Assembly (NCBI GenBank): GCA_003134995.1
Contig: PLDC01000014.1
Coordinates: forward strand, 95,153-159,152
DNA from: Acidobacteriaceae bacterium
Lineage (GTDB): Bacteria > Acidobacteriota > Terriglobia > Terriglobales > Acidobacteriaceae
DNA: 64,000 bases
Direction: 5' to 3'
Shown here piece by piece: positions 7,291 through 14,503 of this stretch. The translations under genes were made by a program, and so were the position numbers. Below the pieces are notes generated by a model. It was not told where the DNA came from, did not search any database, and saw nothing but the letters and a program-made list of their open reading frames with translations. Positions within the stretch are counted from its first letter, which is position 1. Each line of letters starts with the position of its first letter.

Positions 7291-8190
7291 TCAGGCTGCG
7301 GACTGTTGTTGATAGGCCGGGACGAAGGACTCGGCCACGAAGTTTTCGTAGGATGTTGGCGTGGTGTTGCGGGAGGTGCGTGGTTCGAGTGCCCGCATGT
7401 ATCCCGAGTTGAGTGAGCCGCACATTTCTAGAAGCAGGCCGACGAACTGGTCGGACATTCCCATTTGAACCATGGCGACTCGAATCTGGTCGTCGGGCGG
7501 ATTGACGTACTTGAGATCGGGTTTGCCGATCGCCTTGCCGATGATGGTGGCGACTTCGTTGTAATCGAGATCGCGTTCACCCAGCAGTTCGCGAGTCTGC
7601 TTGCCGCGGAAAGCCAGGCTCACGAGTGCGTCGGCGGCTGCCGCTCCGATGTCGCGAGAGGCGATCATGGTGAGTTTGAGATCGGGGCGAATGGGCCCGA
7701 TCGCTGCGCCGGCAGCGCGAATGGCTCCAACCTGGCCTAGAGTATTTTCCATAAAATATCCGGCACGCAGATGGAGTACGTTCGCGGTATCGATGTGGTT
7801 GAGTTTTTGCTCGAGGTTGTGGAGGCCGACGACGGGGCCGGTTCCGTGGGCTTTATCGGCCCCGATGCTGCTGAGAGAAACGATATTTTTGATGCCTGTG
7901 TTTTTTACGGCGGCCGCGATGGCGTCGCTGACACGCTCCTCGTAACCGAGAGGGTCGGTGCTGGCGGGGTTGGGCGGAATCATTACGTAGGCTGCGTCAG
8001 CGTGGTTGAAGGCTTTGGTGATGGCGGCTGCATCGGTGAGGTCGCCGACAAAAATCTCAGCACCCTGCGCCGCGTGAGACTGTAAGTGAGTTGCGTTTCT
8101 GCCGACGACGCGAACCTTTTGCTGGCGGGCTAGAAGATTCTGCGCCACGATGTGTCCGGTGTTGCCGCTTGCTCCTAGAACTACGTACAT
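7291..8190 (-). CDS. NmrA-like / SDR-type NAD(P)-binding oxidoreductase
   Basis: 299 aa atypical SDR of the NmrA/quinone oxidoreductase-2 type. The N-terminal Rossmann motif is YVVLGASGNTGHIVAQNLLARQQKVRVVGRN (GxxGxxG, then an Arg that favours NADP). VGDLTDAAAITKAF and ADAAYVMIPP follow. The usual SDR YxxxK catalytic pair is not evident, as in NmrA proteins, which sense or reduce small quinone-like compounds. The start at 8190 is set by GGAGGT about six bases upstream; the 34-residue extension to 8292 is not needed. It is an isolated minus-strand gene. Confidence 0.85.
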   Translation of the reverse strand: MYVVLGASGNTGHIVAQNLLARQQKVRVVGRNATHLQSHAAQGAEIFVGDLTDAAAITKAFNHADAAYVMIPPNPASTDPLGYEERVSDAIAAAVKNTGIKNIVSLSSIGADKAHGTGPVVGLHNLEQKLNHIDTANVLHLRAGYFMENTLGQVGAIRAAGAAIGPIRPDLKLTMIASRDIGAAAADALVSLAFRGKQTRELLGERDLDYNEVATIIGKAIGKPDLKYVNPPDDQIRVAMVQMGMSDQFVGLLLEMCGSLNSGYMRALEPRTSRNTTPTSYENFVAESFVPAYQQQSAA

Positions 8191-8373
8191 AGTGACCTCC
8201 ATTGTTAGGTTGGATGCGGGGGAGAGGGATTGGACTCCGAGGGAGGCCGACCTGTTCAGAAATGAGCGCGGCCGTGCTAGATCAAGTTGCACCGGGCTCT
8301 ACAAGGAACTGACTGGAAAGACTGACGCACAAGAACCGTTTTAGGAATAACTCACATCGATTGAAACGCGGGA

Positions 8374-8400
8374 GGCGGGCGACACATTAGCCCGCCTTCT
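8374..8400. terminator. Hairpin between divergent/convergent units
   Basis: GGCGGGC (8374-8380) and GCCCGCC (8390-8396), followed on the plus strand by TTCTTT. It lies just beyond the stop of the DUF7689 remnant, so it may act bidirectionally. Confidence 0.4.
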
Positions 8401-8403
8401 TTG

Positions 8404-8976
8404 TCAAGTCAGATCCCACCGCACAACAACACGATAGAGTATAAATTTGAATGCTTCCCAGATGCAGCGGAATAAGCAGAATGTTCTCGCTGCTGTCCAC
8501 CAATTTCGCTTCATGTACTGTGCAACGCTTCCATAGGTGACGCAGTGAACGTGTTCCGGTTTTTCGTGAGCTATGTCTTCGTTGTCACCCAACTTGCTTA
8601 ACCATCCGCCACCAAAGAATCGCTGCCTTGCCATGTGTGTAACGCCGACCGCATCCGCATAGATAGCAATCTTCTGATAGCCAAGCTCAAAACCAGAATC
8701 GTTGCACGCTTGATAACCAAACCTTCTCTGAAACATATCCATAAAATCCACCACAGGAACCGGGGTGAACACAGGATACTTCTGGAATCCAGGCGGCTAG
8801 TAAAATGTTGGATGATCCCACGGCCACCACTTGCGATCCGTTCGGCAGGCGGCCCAAGCGATGCACTGGTAGCCGTTATCCTGCGGACTCTTGATTGACC
8901 ACTTAGCGTTTGGGAGATGAGTAAATTCCGGATACAACATAGTGCGGGCTTCGGCTGCACTTCGGAATACGATCAT
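8404..8976 (-). pseudogene. DUF7689-family gene with a single in-frame amber stop
   Basis: Read from ATG 8976, the frame gives YPEFTHLPNAKWSIKSPQ, then DNGYQCIAWAAC, then KWWPWDHPTFY, then TAG (8799-8797), then PPGFQKYPVFTPVPVVDF and on to SKLGDNEDIAH and VAQYMKR. Both sides are the continuous DUF7689 pattern, and the family usually has Trp where the TAG lies (FYW-PPG), so a single TGG-to-TAG change explains it. The gene starts two bases after the upstream stop codon, so it belongs to the same operon. A sequencing error is the main alternative to a real nonsense mutation. Confidence 0.75.
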
Positions 8977-8978
8977 CC

Positions 8979-9494
8979 TTACAGTCGTCCTTCAACCTCA
9001 CCCCATCTTATCCATGCAGCAGTTATCTTGTCTGTTCGCCCATAGTCTTTGGGGTTGATTGGATTGTGCTGCGTCAGGTAACTAAGAGCCAATGACCATT
9101 CCCTGTGGCTGTCTTTCAGGTCGTGCAACATGAAGCGAATAATATCTCGCTTGTTCTTGGAACTTTCTGCGCTCATTCCAAGAATAGCCTGATAGCTGGG
9201 GTGCATCATTTTCTGGAGCGGAGACGACATGTGGGCGGTCTCTCTGCCCCATTTCTCTGCCTCTTCATGGAATCGTTGCTCAAGAGTTTTCTTGTTTTCT
9301 TCTACCGCAGGCGCCGCCTCGACATTGCAGTCGTCCGCAAGGCACACCTCCGCGGCAGACCGATTTTGCTCCAACATTTCGACAAGCAATCTGCTGAGCG
9401 GTTCCCCGCCCCAGTACGGTTTGGGGGTGGGGCACCATCCCATTAAGTCGATCTCTTCGGCCCGTATAATGGTTGGACAGAGCGCGTCTGGCAT
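8979..9494 (-). CDS. Conserved protein often beside DUF7689 genes
   Basis: 171 aa protein. The C-terminal half has the pattern KWGRETAHMSSPLQKMMHPSYQAILGMS, then MLHDLKDSHREWSLALSYLTQHNPINPKDYG, then AAWIRWGEVEGRL. I recognise this as a recurring family (W..ET...SS....HPsYq.IigM...WALxxiTxxNP...aWxxWG), seen beside DUF7689 proteins. The N-terminal 80 residues are not recognised. It starts 3 bp after the upstream gene and stops 2 bp before the next, so the three genes are one transcriptional unit. Function unknown. Confidence 0.7.
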   Translation of the reverse strand: MPDALCPTIIRAEEIDLMGWCPTPKPYWGGEPLSRLLVEMLEQNRSAAEVCLADDCNVEAAPAVEENKKTLEQRFHEEAEKWGRETAHMSSPLQKMMHPSYQAILGMSAESSKNKRDIIRFMLHDLKDSHREWSLALSYLTQHNPINPKDYGRTDKITAAWIRWGEVEGRL

Positions 9495-9497
9495 GAT

Positions 9498-10220
9498 TTA
9501 TTCTTTTTCCCTCGGAATTCCAAAGAGGCGAATGTTATTAACAGCAGCGTTCAGAGTTTTCGCTTTATCTTCCGCCCGTTGGATAATTTTCTTTAGGGCT
9601 TGCAAATCCTCTGCGCCCAAGGAAACATAGAAACTGCGATGTTTCTGGCTGTCTTGCTCATGGTAGGCAAGTTTCAAAGTGTGCATGGCGAGCATCGCCT
9701 TCGGTCCTTCTTCGATGTTCGGGCCAAACACTGGGCGCAAGTCGGTCAGAATGCGAGCGTGACAAAACGTGCGCTCATCCTCCGTTGCTAGATCGTGCGT
9801 CTTCGCAACGAGCGCAAACACTTCAGCGTTAAGCAGTGTTAGGAGTTTCCCCGCAAAGTCGGCTCTCTGTTCGTGAGGCAATCGCACTTCCGAATCAAGA
9901 CCCTCCATTGCGTCACACACAGCATCTACAAATTCCTCAACCGTCGTAGTGTCTCTTTGCGATTTAATCTCGTAGAGCGTGACAAGCACTTCCAATATCT
10001 GTTTGAAATTGGTAATGTGAGCGCGAGAAGCAGTTGTTGTAACGGCAGTCAACGTCGCCCTTGGATCAGTCGAGATTTCTATATCGCTGTCAGACCGTTG
10101 ACTTTGTGCGGGCGCAACTTGGTCAAGGATGGACCGGATTTCTTGCACGTCCTGCTCGGATAATGAGCGAATCGAGGACAACGAACTGCGGTAGCGCTCA
10201 GGGATGTTTAGCTTGGCCAA
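9498..10220 (-). CDS. Hypothetical protein, first gene of a three-gene unit
   Basis: About 240 aa, helix-rich, no family recognised. The start TTG at 10220 (MAKLNIPERYRSSL) is preferred because AAGGA (10233-10229) lies eight bases upstream; the frame stays open to 10325, which would add 35 residues including a hydrophobic stretch. The middle has acidic and polar segments, and the C-terminus ends in EDKAKTLNAAVNNIRLFGIPREKE. It is followed after 3 bp by the conserved 171 aa protein and then the DUF7689 remnant. Confidence 0.55.
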   Translation of the reverse strand: MAKLNIPERYRSSLSSIRSLSEQDVQEIRSILDQVAPAQSQRSDSDIEISTDPRATLTAVTTTASRAHITNFKQILEVLVTLYEIKSQRDTTTVEEFVDAVCDAMEGLDSEVRLPHEQRADFAGKLLTLLNAEVFALVAKTHDLATEDERTFCHARILTDLRPVFGPNIEEGPKAMLAMHTLKLAYHEQDSQKHRSFYVSLGAEDLQALKKIIQRAEDKAKTLNAAVNNIRLFGIPREKE

Positions 10221-10449
10221 CGTTAATATCCTTGCATCTCTTGAACTGAGCGGGGATCGGAATTTGTACCAAGAGAAAAATAGCACGAGCGTCTGTGCAA
10301 AAGCTGTGGAAGCCAGTGTAAACAAGGGTTCCTAAATGCCTTCCCACTCAATAGTTTAGCACAGAATAAAAAGAATCATGAAAGGCACTTGACACAGAAG
10401 TGATTGCACTGATTTATGTGCACACGAATTGCAGTTGCCGTCGATTAGG

Positions 10450-10455
10450 TATAAT
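10450..10455 (+). promoter_or_regulatory. -10 box before a small reading frame
   Basis: TATAAT at 10450-10455 lies six bases before the ATG at 10462. A weak -35 candidate, TTGCAG, lies 15 bases upstream. A message from here would be nearly leaderless. Confidence 0.45.
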
Positions 10456-10461
10456 CAGCGC

Positions 10462-10621
10462 ATGAAACCTCTACCGCCGCCCGATGTTCCCGGGCAAGAC
10501 GGAGTTTCAGAGATTTGACAATGCTGTGCGCCAGGTGCTCACGGTCTCCAAGGAAGAACTTCTTAAACGGGAAGCGCGGGAGAAGAGGCAAACGGAAGTG
10601 AAGCGGCCCAAGAAGTCGTGA
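10462..10621 (+). pseudogene. Small basic protein gene with an apparent frameshift
   Basis: From ATG 10462 the frame reads MKPLPPPDVPG and then fails. From about 10490 the +1 frame reads KTEFQRFDNAVRQVLTVSKEELLKREAREKRQ and ends in KRPKKS at 10621. The second part alone is an ORF from ATG 10484 (45 aa). It matches the small protein at 36895-37071 (FTNLVDRLLTVPHEEIQRREAEYRKQ), which suggests that the two halves were once one 50-odd aa protein. Either a frameshift mutation or use of the internal ATG is possible. Confidence 0.5.
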
Positions 10622-10927
10622 CTAGCGACAGCCGTGCCACAAACTATAAAACGATAGCCCTAGTTCCAGAGCGACGAAGAGGGTAATGGAAACTTCCATC
10701 GCGAGGTTCCAGCTTTCTCGCCGTTCCTGTATATCGTATTGCTCCCTGAGCCAAGGCTTCATAAATTCGCGCAAATTCCCAACCGTCAACCGTCCTTTAT
10801 CGTCTTCATAAACCGGCACCCCAATGTCCTGCGTGAAGTAGGCTCGGACAATCTCAACGCCCAACTCCTCGAAGACCTGACGATAACGCTGGTTAATATC
10901 GGCTTCCCTGATGTGAATCCATCTCAC
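10622..10927 (-). CDS. Small protein with a C-terminal membrane helix
   Basis: 101 aa. The N-terminal 75 residues are soluble and charged (VEIVRAYFTQDIGVPVYEDDKGRLTVGNLREFMKPWLREQYDIQERRESW). The last 25 form one hydrophobic helix (LAMEVSITLFVALELGLSFYSLW), so it is a tail-anchored type protein. The stop codon directly abuts the convergent small gene. Function not recognised. Confidence 0.6.
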   Translation of the reverse strand: MRWIHIREADINQRYRQVFEELGVEIVRAYFTQDIGVPVYEDDKGRLTVGNLREFMKPWLREQYDIQERRESWNLAMEVSITLFVALELGLSFYSLWHGCR

Positions 10928-10982
10928 TGCTCCAGCCTAAGCCCTTCCGTCTATTCTGCCAAGTACGTTAGTGCCGCAAAGT

Positions 10983-11016
10983 CAAAAGCAGCGGGCAGGA
11001 GTGCCCGCTCCACACA
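10983..11016 (-). terminator. Hairpin terminator after the SDR gene
   Basis: AGCGGGCA (10990-10997) and TGCCCGCT (11002-11009) pair perfectly. On the minus strand the stem is followed by GCTTTTGACTTT. The flanking sequence resembles the hairpin after recA at 12873-12905, so both belong to one dispersed family. Confidence 0.65.
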
Positions 11017-11033
11017 GCCACTGCTCCACGCAA

Positions 11034-11879
11034 TCAACTCTTCTTGCGGGGTTTCAGGGATTCCCAGTCTTTGTCGGTCAGGGCGCGGCCCAGGTTGCTG
11101 AATTCGCCGGCGCCTTGGAGGAATTCTCCGCCGTCCATGCGAATTACTTCTCCGTTGATGTAGGACGAGCCGTCGCTGATCAGGAACGCGGCTAGATTTG
11201 CTAATTCTTCTTTTGTGCCGAAGCGGTGCATGGGGTTGCGGTCGAGCGCTAAAACTTCTAGTTCGGGACGCGGGAGAACGCGCGAGAACGCGCCTTGCGT
11301 GGGAATGGGGCCGGGCGCTATTGCATTCATGCGGATTCCGCGATTGCCCCACTCGACGGCGAGGCTGCGGGTGAGGGCTTCTACTCCAGCTTTCGAGACG
11401 GCGGATGGAACCACATAAGCCGAGCCTACTGGCGCGTACGTAGCGGAGATGCTTAGCACCGTGCCGGGGTGGTTGGCTTTGAGCCAGCGGCGTCCGCAGG
11501 CCATGGTGGCGTGGAGCGTGCCGAGGAGCACGATGCCGATTACAGATTCGAAGGCGCGCGGGGAAAGTTCTTCGGTGCGGGCGATGAAATTTCCGGCGGC
11601 GTTGTTGACCAGGACATCTAGCGGGCCGGATTTCCAGATCGCGTCGATCATGGTCTCGACTGCTTCGAGATTGCGGACGTCGCAGGGGAGTGCGTGGATT
11701 GGACCTTGCGTTGTAGCGGAAAGTTCGGCGGTGGTTTTTTGCAGGACTTCTTCGCGGCGTCCGCAGATGTAGACTGTCGCGCCTAGCTGGAGGAAGCGGT
11801 TGGCCATGGCTTTGCCAAGGCCTGTGCCGCCGCCTGTGATGAGGATGCGCTTGGAGTTGAGAAGATTGTCGCTGAACAT
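11034..11879 (-). CDS. SDR oxidoreductase, 2,4-dienoyl-CoA reductase-like
   Basis: 281 aa classical SDR. RILITGGGTGLGKAMA is the TGxxxGxG cofactor loop, VNNAAGNFIARTEELSP the structural NNAAGNF motif, and ATYAPVGSAYVVPSAVSKAGVEALTRSLAVEW the active-site region. The GNF element, PSAxSKAGVEA, and IAPGPIPTQGAFSRVLP match the mitochondrial-type 2,4-dienoyl-CoA reductase group, which removes conjugated double bonds during beta-oxidation of unsaturated fatty acids with NADPH. A more general 3-ketoacyl reductase role is the alternative. Single minus-strand gene with its own terminator. Confidence 0.88.
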   Translation of the reverse strand: MFSDNLLNSKRILITGGGTGLGKAMANRFLQLGATVYICGRREEVLQKTTAELSATTQGPIHALPCDVRNLEAVETMIDAIWKSGPLDVLVNNAAGNFIARTEELSPRAFESVIGIVLLGTLHATMACGRRWLKANHPGTVLSISATYAPVGSAYVVPSAVSKAGVEALTRSLAVEWGNRGIRMNAIAPGPIPTQGAFSRVLPRPELEVLALDRNPMHRFGTKEELANLAAFLISDGSSYINGEVIRMDGGEFLQGAGEFSNLGRALTDKDWESLKPRKKS

Positions 11880-12088
11880 TCGTGCTTGACCTCGGTTCGG
11901 AGTTACTGCCAGCGAACAGCAGGTTCCTCACCGGGCTTCGCCCGGCTCGGAATGACAACATCAAAGGCTTGAATGACAAGTTATTAAATCGGGACGACAA
12001 ATTATACAGAGCGAGGGCGAGACGCCACTTCGGCAAGCTCAGGGCAGGCTCTCGCGACAGCCGGCGGGACGCCGGCGCTACACGTGCG
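11880..12088. repeat. Cluster of dispersed repeat fragments
   Basis: Minus-strand copy of the GTCATTCCGAGC...GAGGAACCTGC repeat (about 11922-11990) with an inner CCGGGCTTCGCCCGG hairpin, a piece of the CTTCGGCAAGCTCAGGGCAGGC type near 12030-12052, and the hairpin GCCGGCG/CGCCGGC near 12060-12077. No gene is seen. Confidence 0.55.
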
Positions 12089-12826
12089 CTAAGCTGCGCA
12101 CGCGACGCGGAAGCCGTAGTCGGCGTAGTGGAAGTCGGGAGGGATGCTGGAGCGGGCGGAGCAGCGGGAGACTTTTATGTGATGGCGCCATGATCCGCCG
12201 CGAGAGGCTTTGCGGTGGCTCAGTCCTGCGCGGAGTTCGGGGCCGCGCGGATTTTGCTCGGGCGAGACGGCGTAATAGTTGGGATCGTACCAGTCGCTGC
12301 ACCACTCGTGGACGTTGTCGCACATATTATAGAGGCCGAAATTGTTGGGCGCGTATTGGGCCACGGGCTCGGGTCCGGTTTGCCAGCGAGTGGCGTAGTC
12401 GGGGAGGGATTGCGGAGCATCGTTGCCCCAGGGGAAATCGGTTTGCTCTCGATCGGCGCGGGCGGCGCGCTCCCATTCAGCTTCGGTGGGGAGGCGGCAG
12501 GGGCGGCAGGTTTGATCGGCTAGCCACTGGCAGTAACGGTCTGCGTCGAACCAGGAGACTCCGGTGACCGGTTGCTGGGGCTGATTGAAGTTTGGGTCTT
12601 GCCAGAATGAGGGAGGGTCGGAGTTCGTGTCGCGAAGGAAGAGCGAGTATTCGGCGTTGGTGACTTGTGTTGCAGCTAGGAGGAAAGATTCGATCCAGAC
12701 GCGATGGATGGGCCATTCGCACTCCTGACCGTTTTGAGATCCCATTAGAAACCAGCCTTCGGGGATCGGGACTAGCGTGGGCTCGATGGCCACGCCGGGT
12801 TGGGAGTGAGTGTGCGTCGCTGCCAT
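12089..12826 (-). CDS. Formylglycine-generating-enzyme (SUMF1) family protein
   Basis: 245 aa FGE-sulfatase-fold protein. It begins PIPEGWFLMGSQNGQECEWPIHRVWIESFLLAATQVTNAEY and continues PVTGVSWFDADRYCQWL, CRLPTEAEWERAARADREQTDFPWGN, NNFGLYNMCDNVHEWCSDWY and KASRGGSWRHHIKVSRCSARSSIPPDFHYADYGFRVA. These are the family's successive blocks. Members oxidise sulfatase Cys to formylglycine or catalyse other thiol/metal chemistry. The exact pair of catalytic Cys of true FGE is not clear: only one Cys is in the RCSARSS loop. No sulfatase gene is nearby, so another substrate is likely. Confidence 0.85.
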   Translation of the reverse strand: MAATHTHSQPGVAIEPTLVPIPEGWFLMGSQNGQECEWPIHRVWIESFLLAATQVTNAEYSLFLRDTNSDPPSFWQDPNFNQPQQPVTGVSWFDADRYCQWLADQTCRPCRLPTEAEWERAARADREQTDFPWGNDAPQSLPDYATRWQTGPEPVAQYAPNNFGLYNMCDNVHEWCSDWYDPNYYAVSPEQNPRGPELRAGLSHRKASRGGSWRHHIKVSRCSARSSIPPDFHYADYGFRVACAA

Positions 12827-12872
12827 GATTTCACTTGGCGGAAGCTAGCGAACCCCTTGTGCATGCAGCATC

Positions 12873-12905
12873 GCCAAAAGCTCGCGGGCGAGGCGCCCGC
12901 GTCCA
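12873..12905 (-). terminator. Hairpin terminator after recA
   Basis: CGCGGGCG (12883-12890) and CGCCCGCG (12894-12901) form a perfect stem. On the minus strand it is followed by AGCTTTTGG, 35 bp after the recA stop. Confidence 0.65.
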
Positions 12906-12935
12906 CACGAGTTGTGCCGCTTCACTCCGGCTATT

Positions 12936-14048
12936 TTAGCGCTTTGCCGCTATTGGCGCTCTAGCTGTTTCCGGTGGCGCGCTTGGCATGGTTGTGACTC
13001 TTGCGCTTTGTGGCGGAGTCTGCGCCGGAGTTGCTGCTGGATGCGCTGGCGGCGTTGCGACCAGGCCCAGCGCTTTGCGCACTTCGGCGTCGAGCTTGGC
13101 CATGGTGTCCTTGTTGTCTTTGAGGAACTGACGGGCGTTTTCGCGGCCCTGGCCGATGCGCTCGCCTTTGTAGCTGAACCACGAGCCTGATTTTTCGAGG
13201 AGGTTGTTGTTGACGGCGACGTCGAGCAGGTCGCCTTCGCGCGAAATGCCTTCTCCGTAGAGGATGTCGAACTCGGCTTCGCGGAACGGGGCTGCTACTT
13301 TATTCTTCACGATCTTGGTTCGGGTGCGCGACCCGGTGACTACATCTCCGTCTTTAATCGCGGCGATGCGGCGAATATCGATTCGTACTGAAGAATAAAA
13401 TTTCAAAGCTTTTCCGCCGGTGGTCGTTTCCGGGTTGCCGAACATCACGCCGATTTTTTCTCGAATTTGATTAATAAAGATCAGGCAGGTTCGCGACTTG
13501 GAAACCGTTCCCGTCAGCTTGCGCAGGGCTTGCGACATCAGGCGGGCCTGAAGGCCCATGTGGCTGTCTCCCATTTCGCCGTCGAGTTCGGCCTTGGGCA
13601 CGAGCGCTGCTACGGAATCTACTACCAGCACGTCAATGGCGTTTGAGCGTACTAGGGCTTCGGTGATCTCGAGCGCCTGCTCGCCGTAGTCCGGTTGCGA
13701 GACCAGCAGGTTGTCGACGTCGACGCCCAACTTTTTCGCATAGCCGGGATCGAGCGCGTGCTCGGCGTCGACGAAGGCCGCCATGCCGCCCGCTTTCTGC
13801 GCCTCGGCAATCACTTGAAGCGTAATGGTGGTCTTGCCGGAGGATTCCGGGCCGAAAACTTCAATCACACGTCCGCGGGGAAAGCCACCAACGCCCAGCG
13901 CGGCGTCGAAGGAGATGGAGCCGGTCGAAATCACCGAGATGGGGACGATCGCTTCCTTCGAGCCCAGGCGCATGATCGAGCCTTTGCCGAACTGCTTTTC
14001 GATCTGCGCGAAAGCTAACTCGATTGCCTTGCCGCGTTCATCCGCCAT
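12936..14048 (-). CDS. recA: Recombinase RecA
   Basis: 370 aa. Binds single-stranded DNA, drives strand exchange and activates LexA cleavage. Walker A is GPESSGKTT (about 67-75). Also visible are [11 protein letters not shown], the Walker B strand [22 protein letters not shown], loop L1 [12 protein letters not shown] and L2 region [21 protein letters not shown]. The last 40 residues are a Pro/Ala-rich tail in place of the usual acidic tail. The ATG is preceded by AAGGAG at 14060-14065, eight to nine bases away. It appears to be monocistronic. Confidence 0.98.
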   Translation of the reverse strand: MADERGKAIELAFAQIEKQFGKGSIMRLGSKEAIVPISVISTGSISFDAALGVGGFPRGRVIEVFGPESSGKTTITLQVIAEAQKAGGMAAFVDAEHALDPGYAKKLGVDVDNLLVSQPDYGEQALEITEALVRSNAIDVLVVDSVAALVPKAELDGEMGDSHMGLQARLMSQALRKLTGTVSKSRTCLIFINQIREKIGVMFGNPETTTGGKALKFYSSVRIDIRRIAAIKDGDVVTGSRTRTKIVKNKVAAPFREAEFDILYGEGISREGDLLDVAVNNNLLEKSGSWFSYKGERIGQGRENARQFLKDNKDTMAKLDAEVRKALGLVATPPAHPAATPAQTPPQSARVTTMPSAPPETARAPIAAKR

Positions 14049-14090
14049 GGGAGTGTGCTCCTTAGAATGCTTTTATTGCGTCTGGGCGGA

Positions 14091-14096
14091 TTATAC
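14091..14096 (-). promoter_or_regulatory. Probable recA -10 box
   Basis: On the minus strand TATAAT lies about 45 bases upstream of the recA start, preceded by an AT-rich TTTTATTCGCTTCGATC stretch. I do not recognise a LexA box of the E. coli or Bacillus kind. Confidence 0.4.
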
Positions 14097-14189
14097 ATAC
14101 AGATCGAAGCGAATAAAAGGCGAATCTTGATAATAAACAGTGGAAATCGTTCCGAAATGGGCAAACAATCGACGGTACCTCGGCGTCTT

Positions 14190-14492
14190 TCATGCGGATC
14201 CCACAATTATCGCGGCGCATCCGGCTACGGCAAAAATGATCCCGATTCCGAGGAACAGAACCTGAGATCCCTTCTCCCCAGCGCGCGCCCAGAAGCGGGC
14301 AACGGACGGCCGACTGGCCTGTGTTCTGGCGAAGAACTCCCGTCCGGTTGTCTTACAAAAGAATACATTCGTGATACCAATCACGAGAAAGAATCCTGCG
14401 AAGAGTTTGCCGTCTGGTAACGGTCTGGACACATAAAGCATGAGGGACATCCAGACGGCGAGGACTACGAGCAGTGCGATAACCCAGCGCAT
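14190..14492 (-). CDS. Small two-helix membrane protein
   Basis: 100 aa with two or three hydrophobic segments: an N-terminal helix (VIALLVVLAVWMSLMLYV), LFAGFFLVIGITNVFFC, and a C-terminal one (QVLFLGIGIIFAVAGCAAIIVG), joined by a basic loop. It lies 11 bp downstream of the ThyX-like gene on the same strand, so the two may be co-transcribed. No family recognised. Confidence 0.6.
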   Translation of the reverse strand: MRWVIALLVVLAVWMSLMLYVSRPLPDGKLFAGFFLVIGITNVFFCKTTGREFFARTQASRPSVARFWARAGEKGSQVLFLGIGIIFAVAGCAAIIVGSA

Positions 14493-14503
14493 AGAAGCTT
14501 AAC

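Noticed and set aside
10951..12036. 361-codon minus-strand frame over the SDR gene
   Set aside because: Arg/Pro/Ser-rich shadow of the SDR gene in another frame; the SDR frame has clear catalytic motifs.
14055..14140. LexA (SOS) box at recA
   Set aside because: Neither the E. coli CTGT-N8-ACAG nor the Bacillus GAAC-N4-GTTC pattern is present. The repeated TTCGC words are too short to call.
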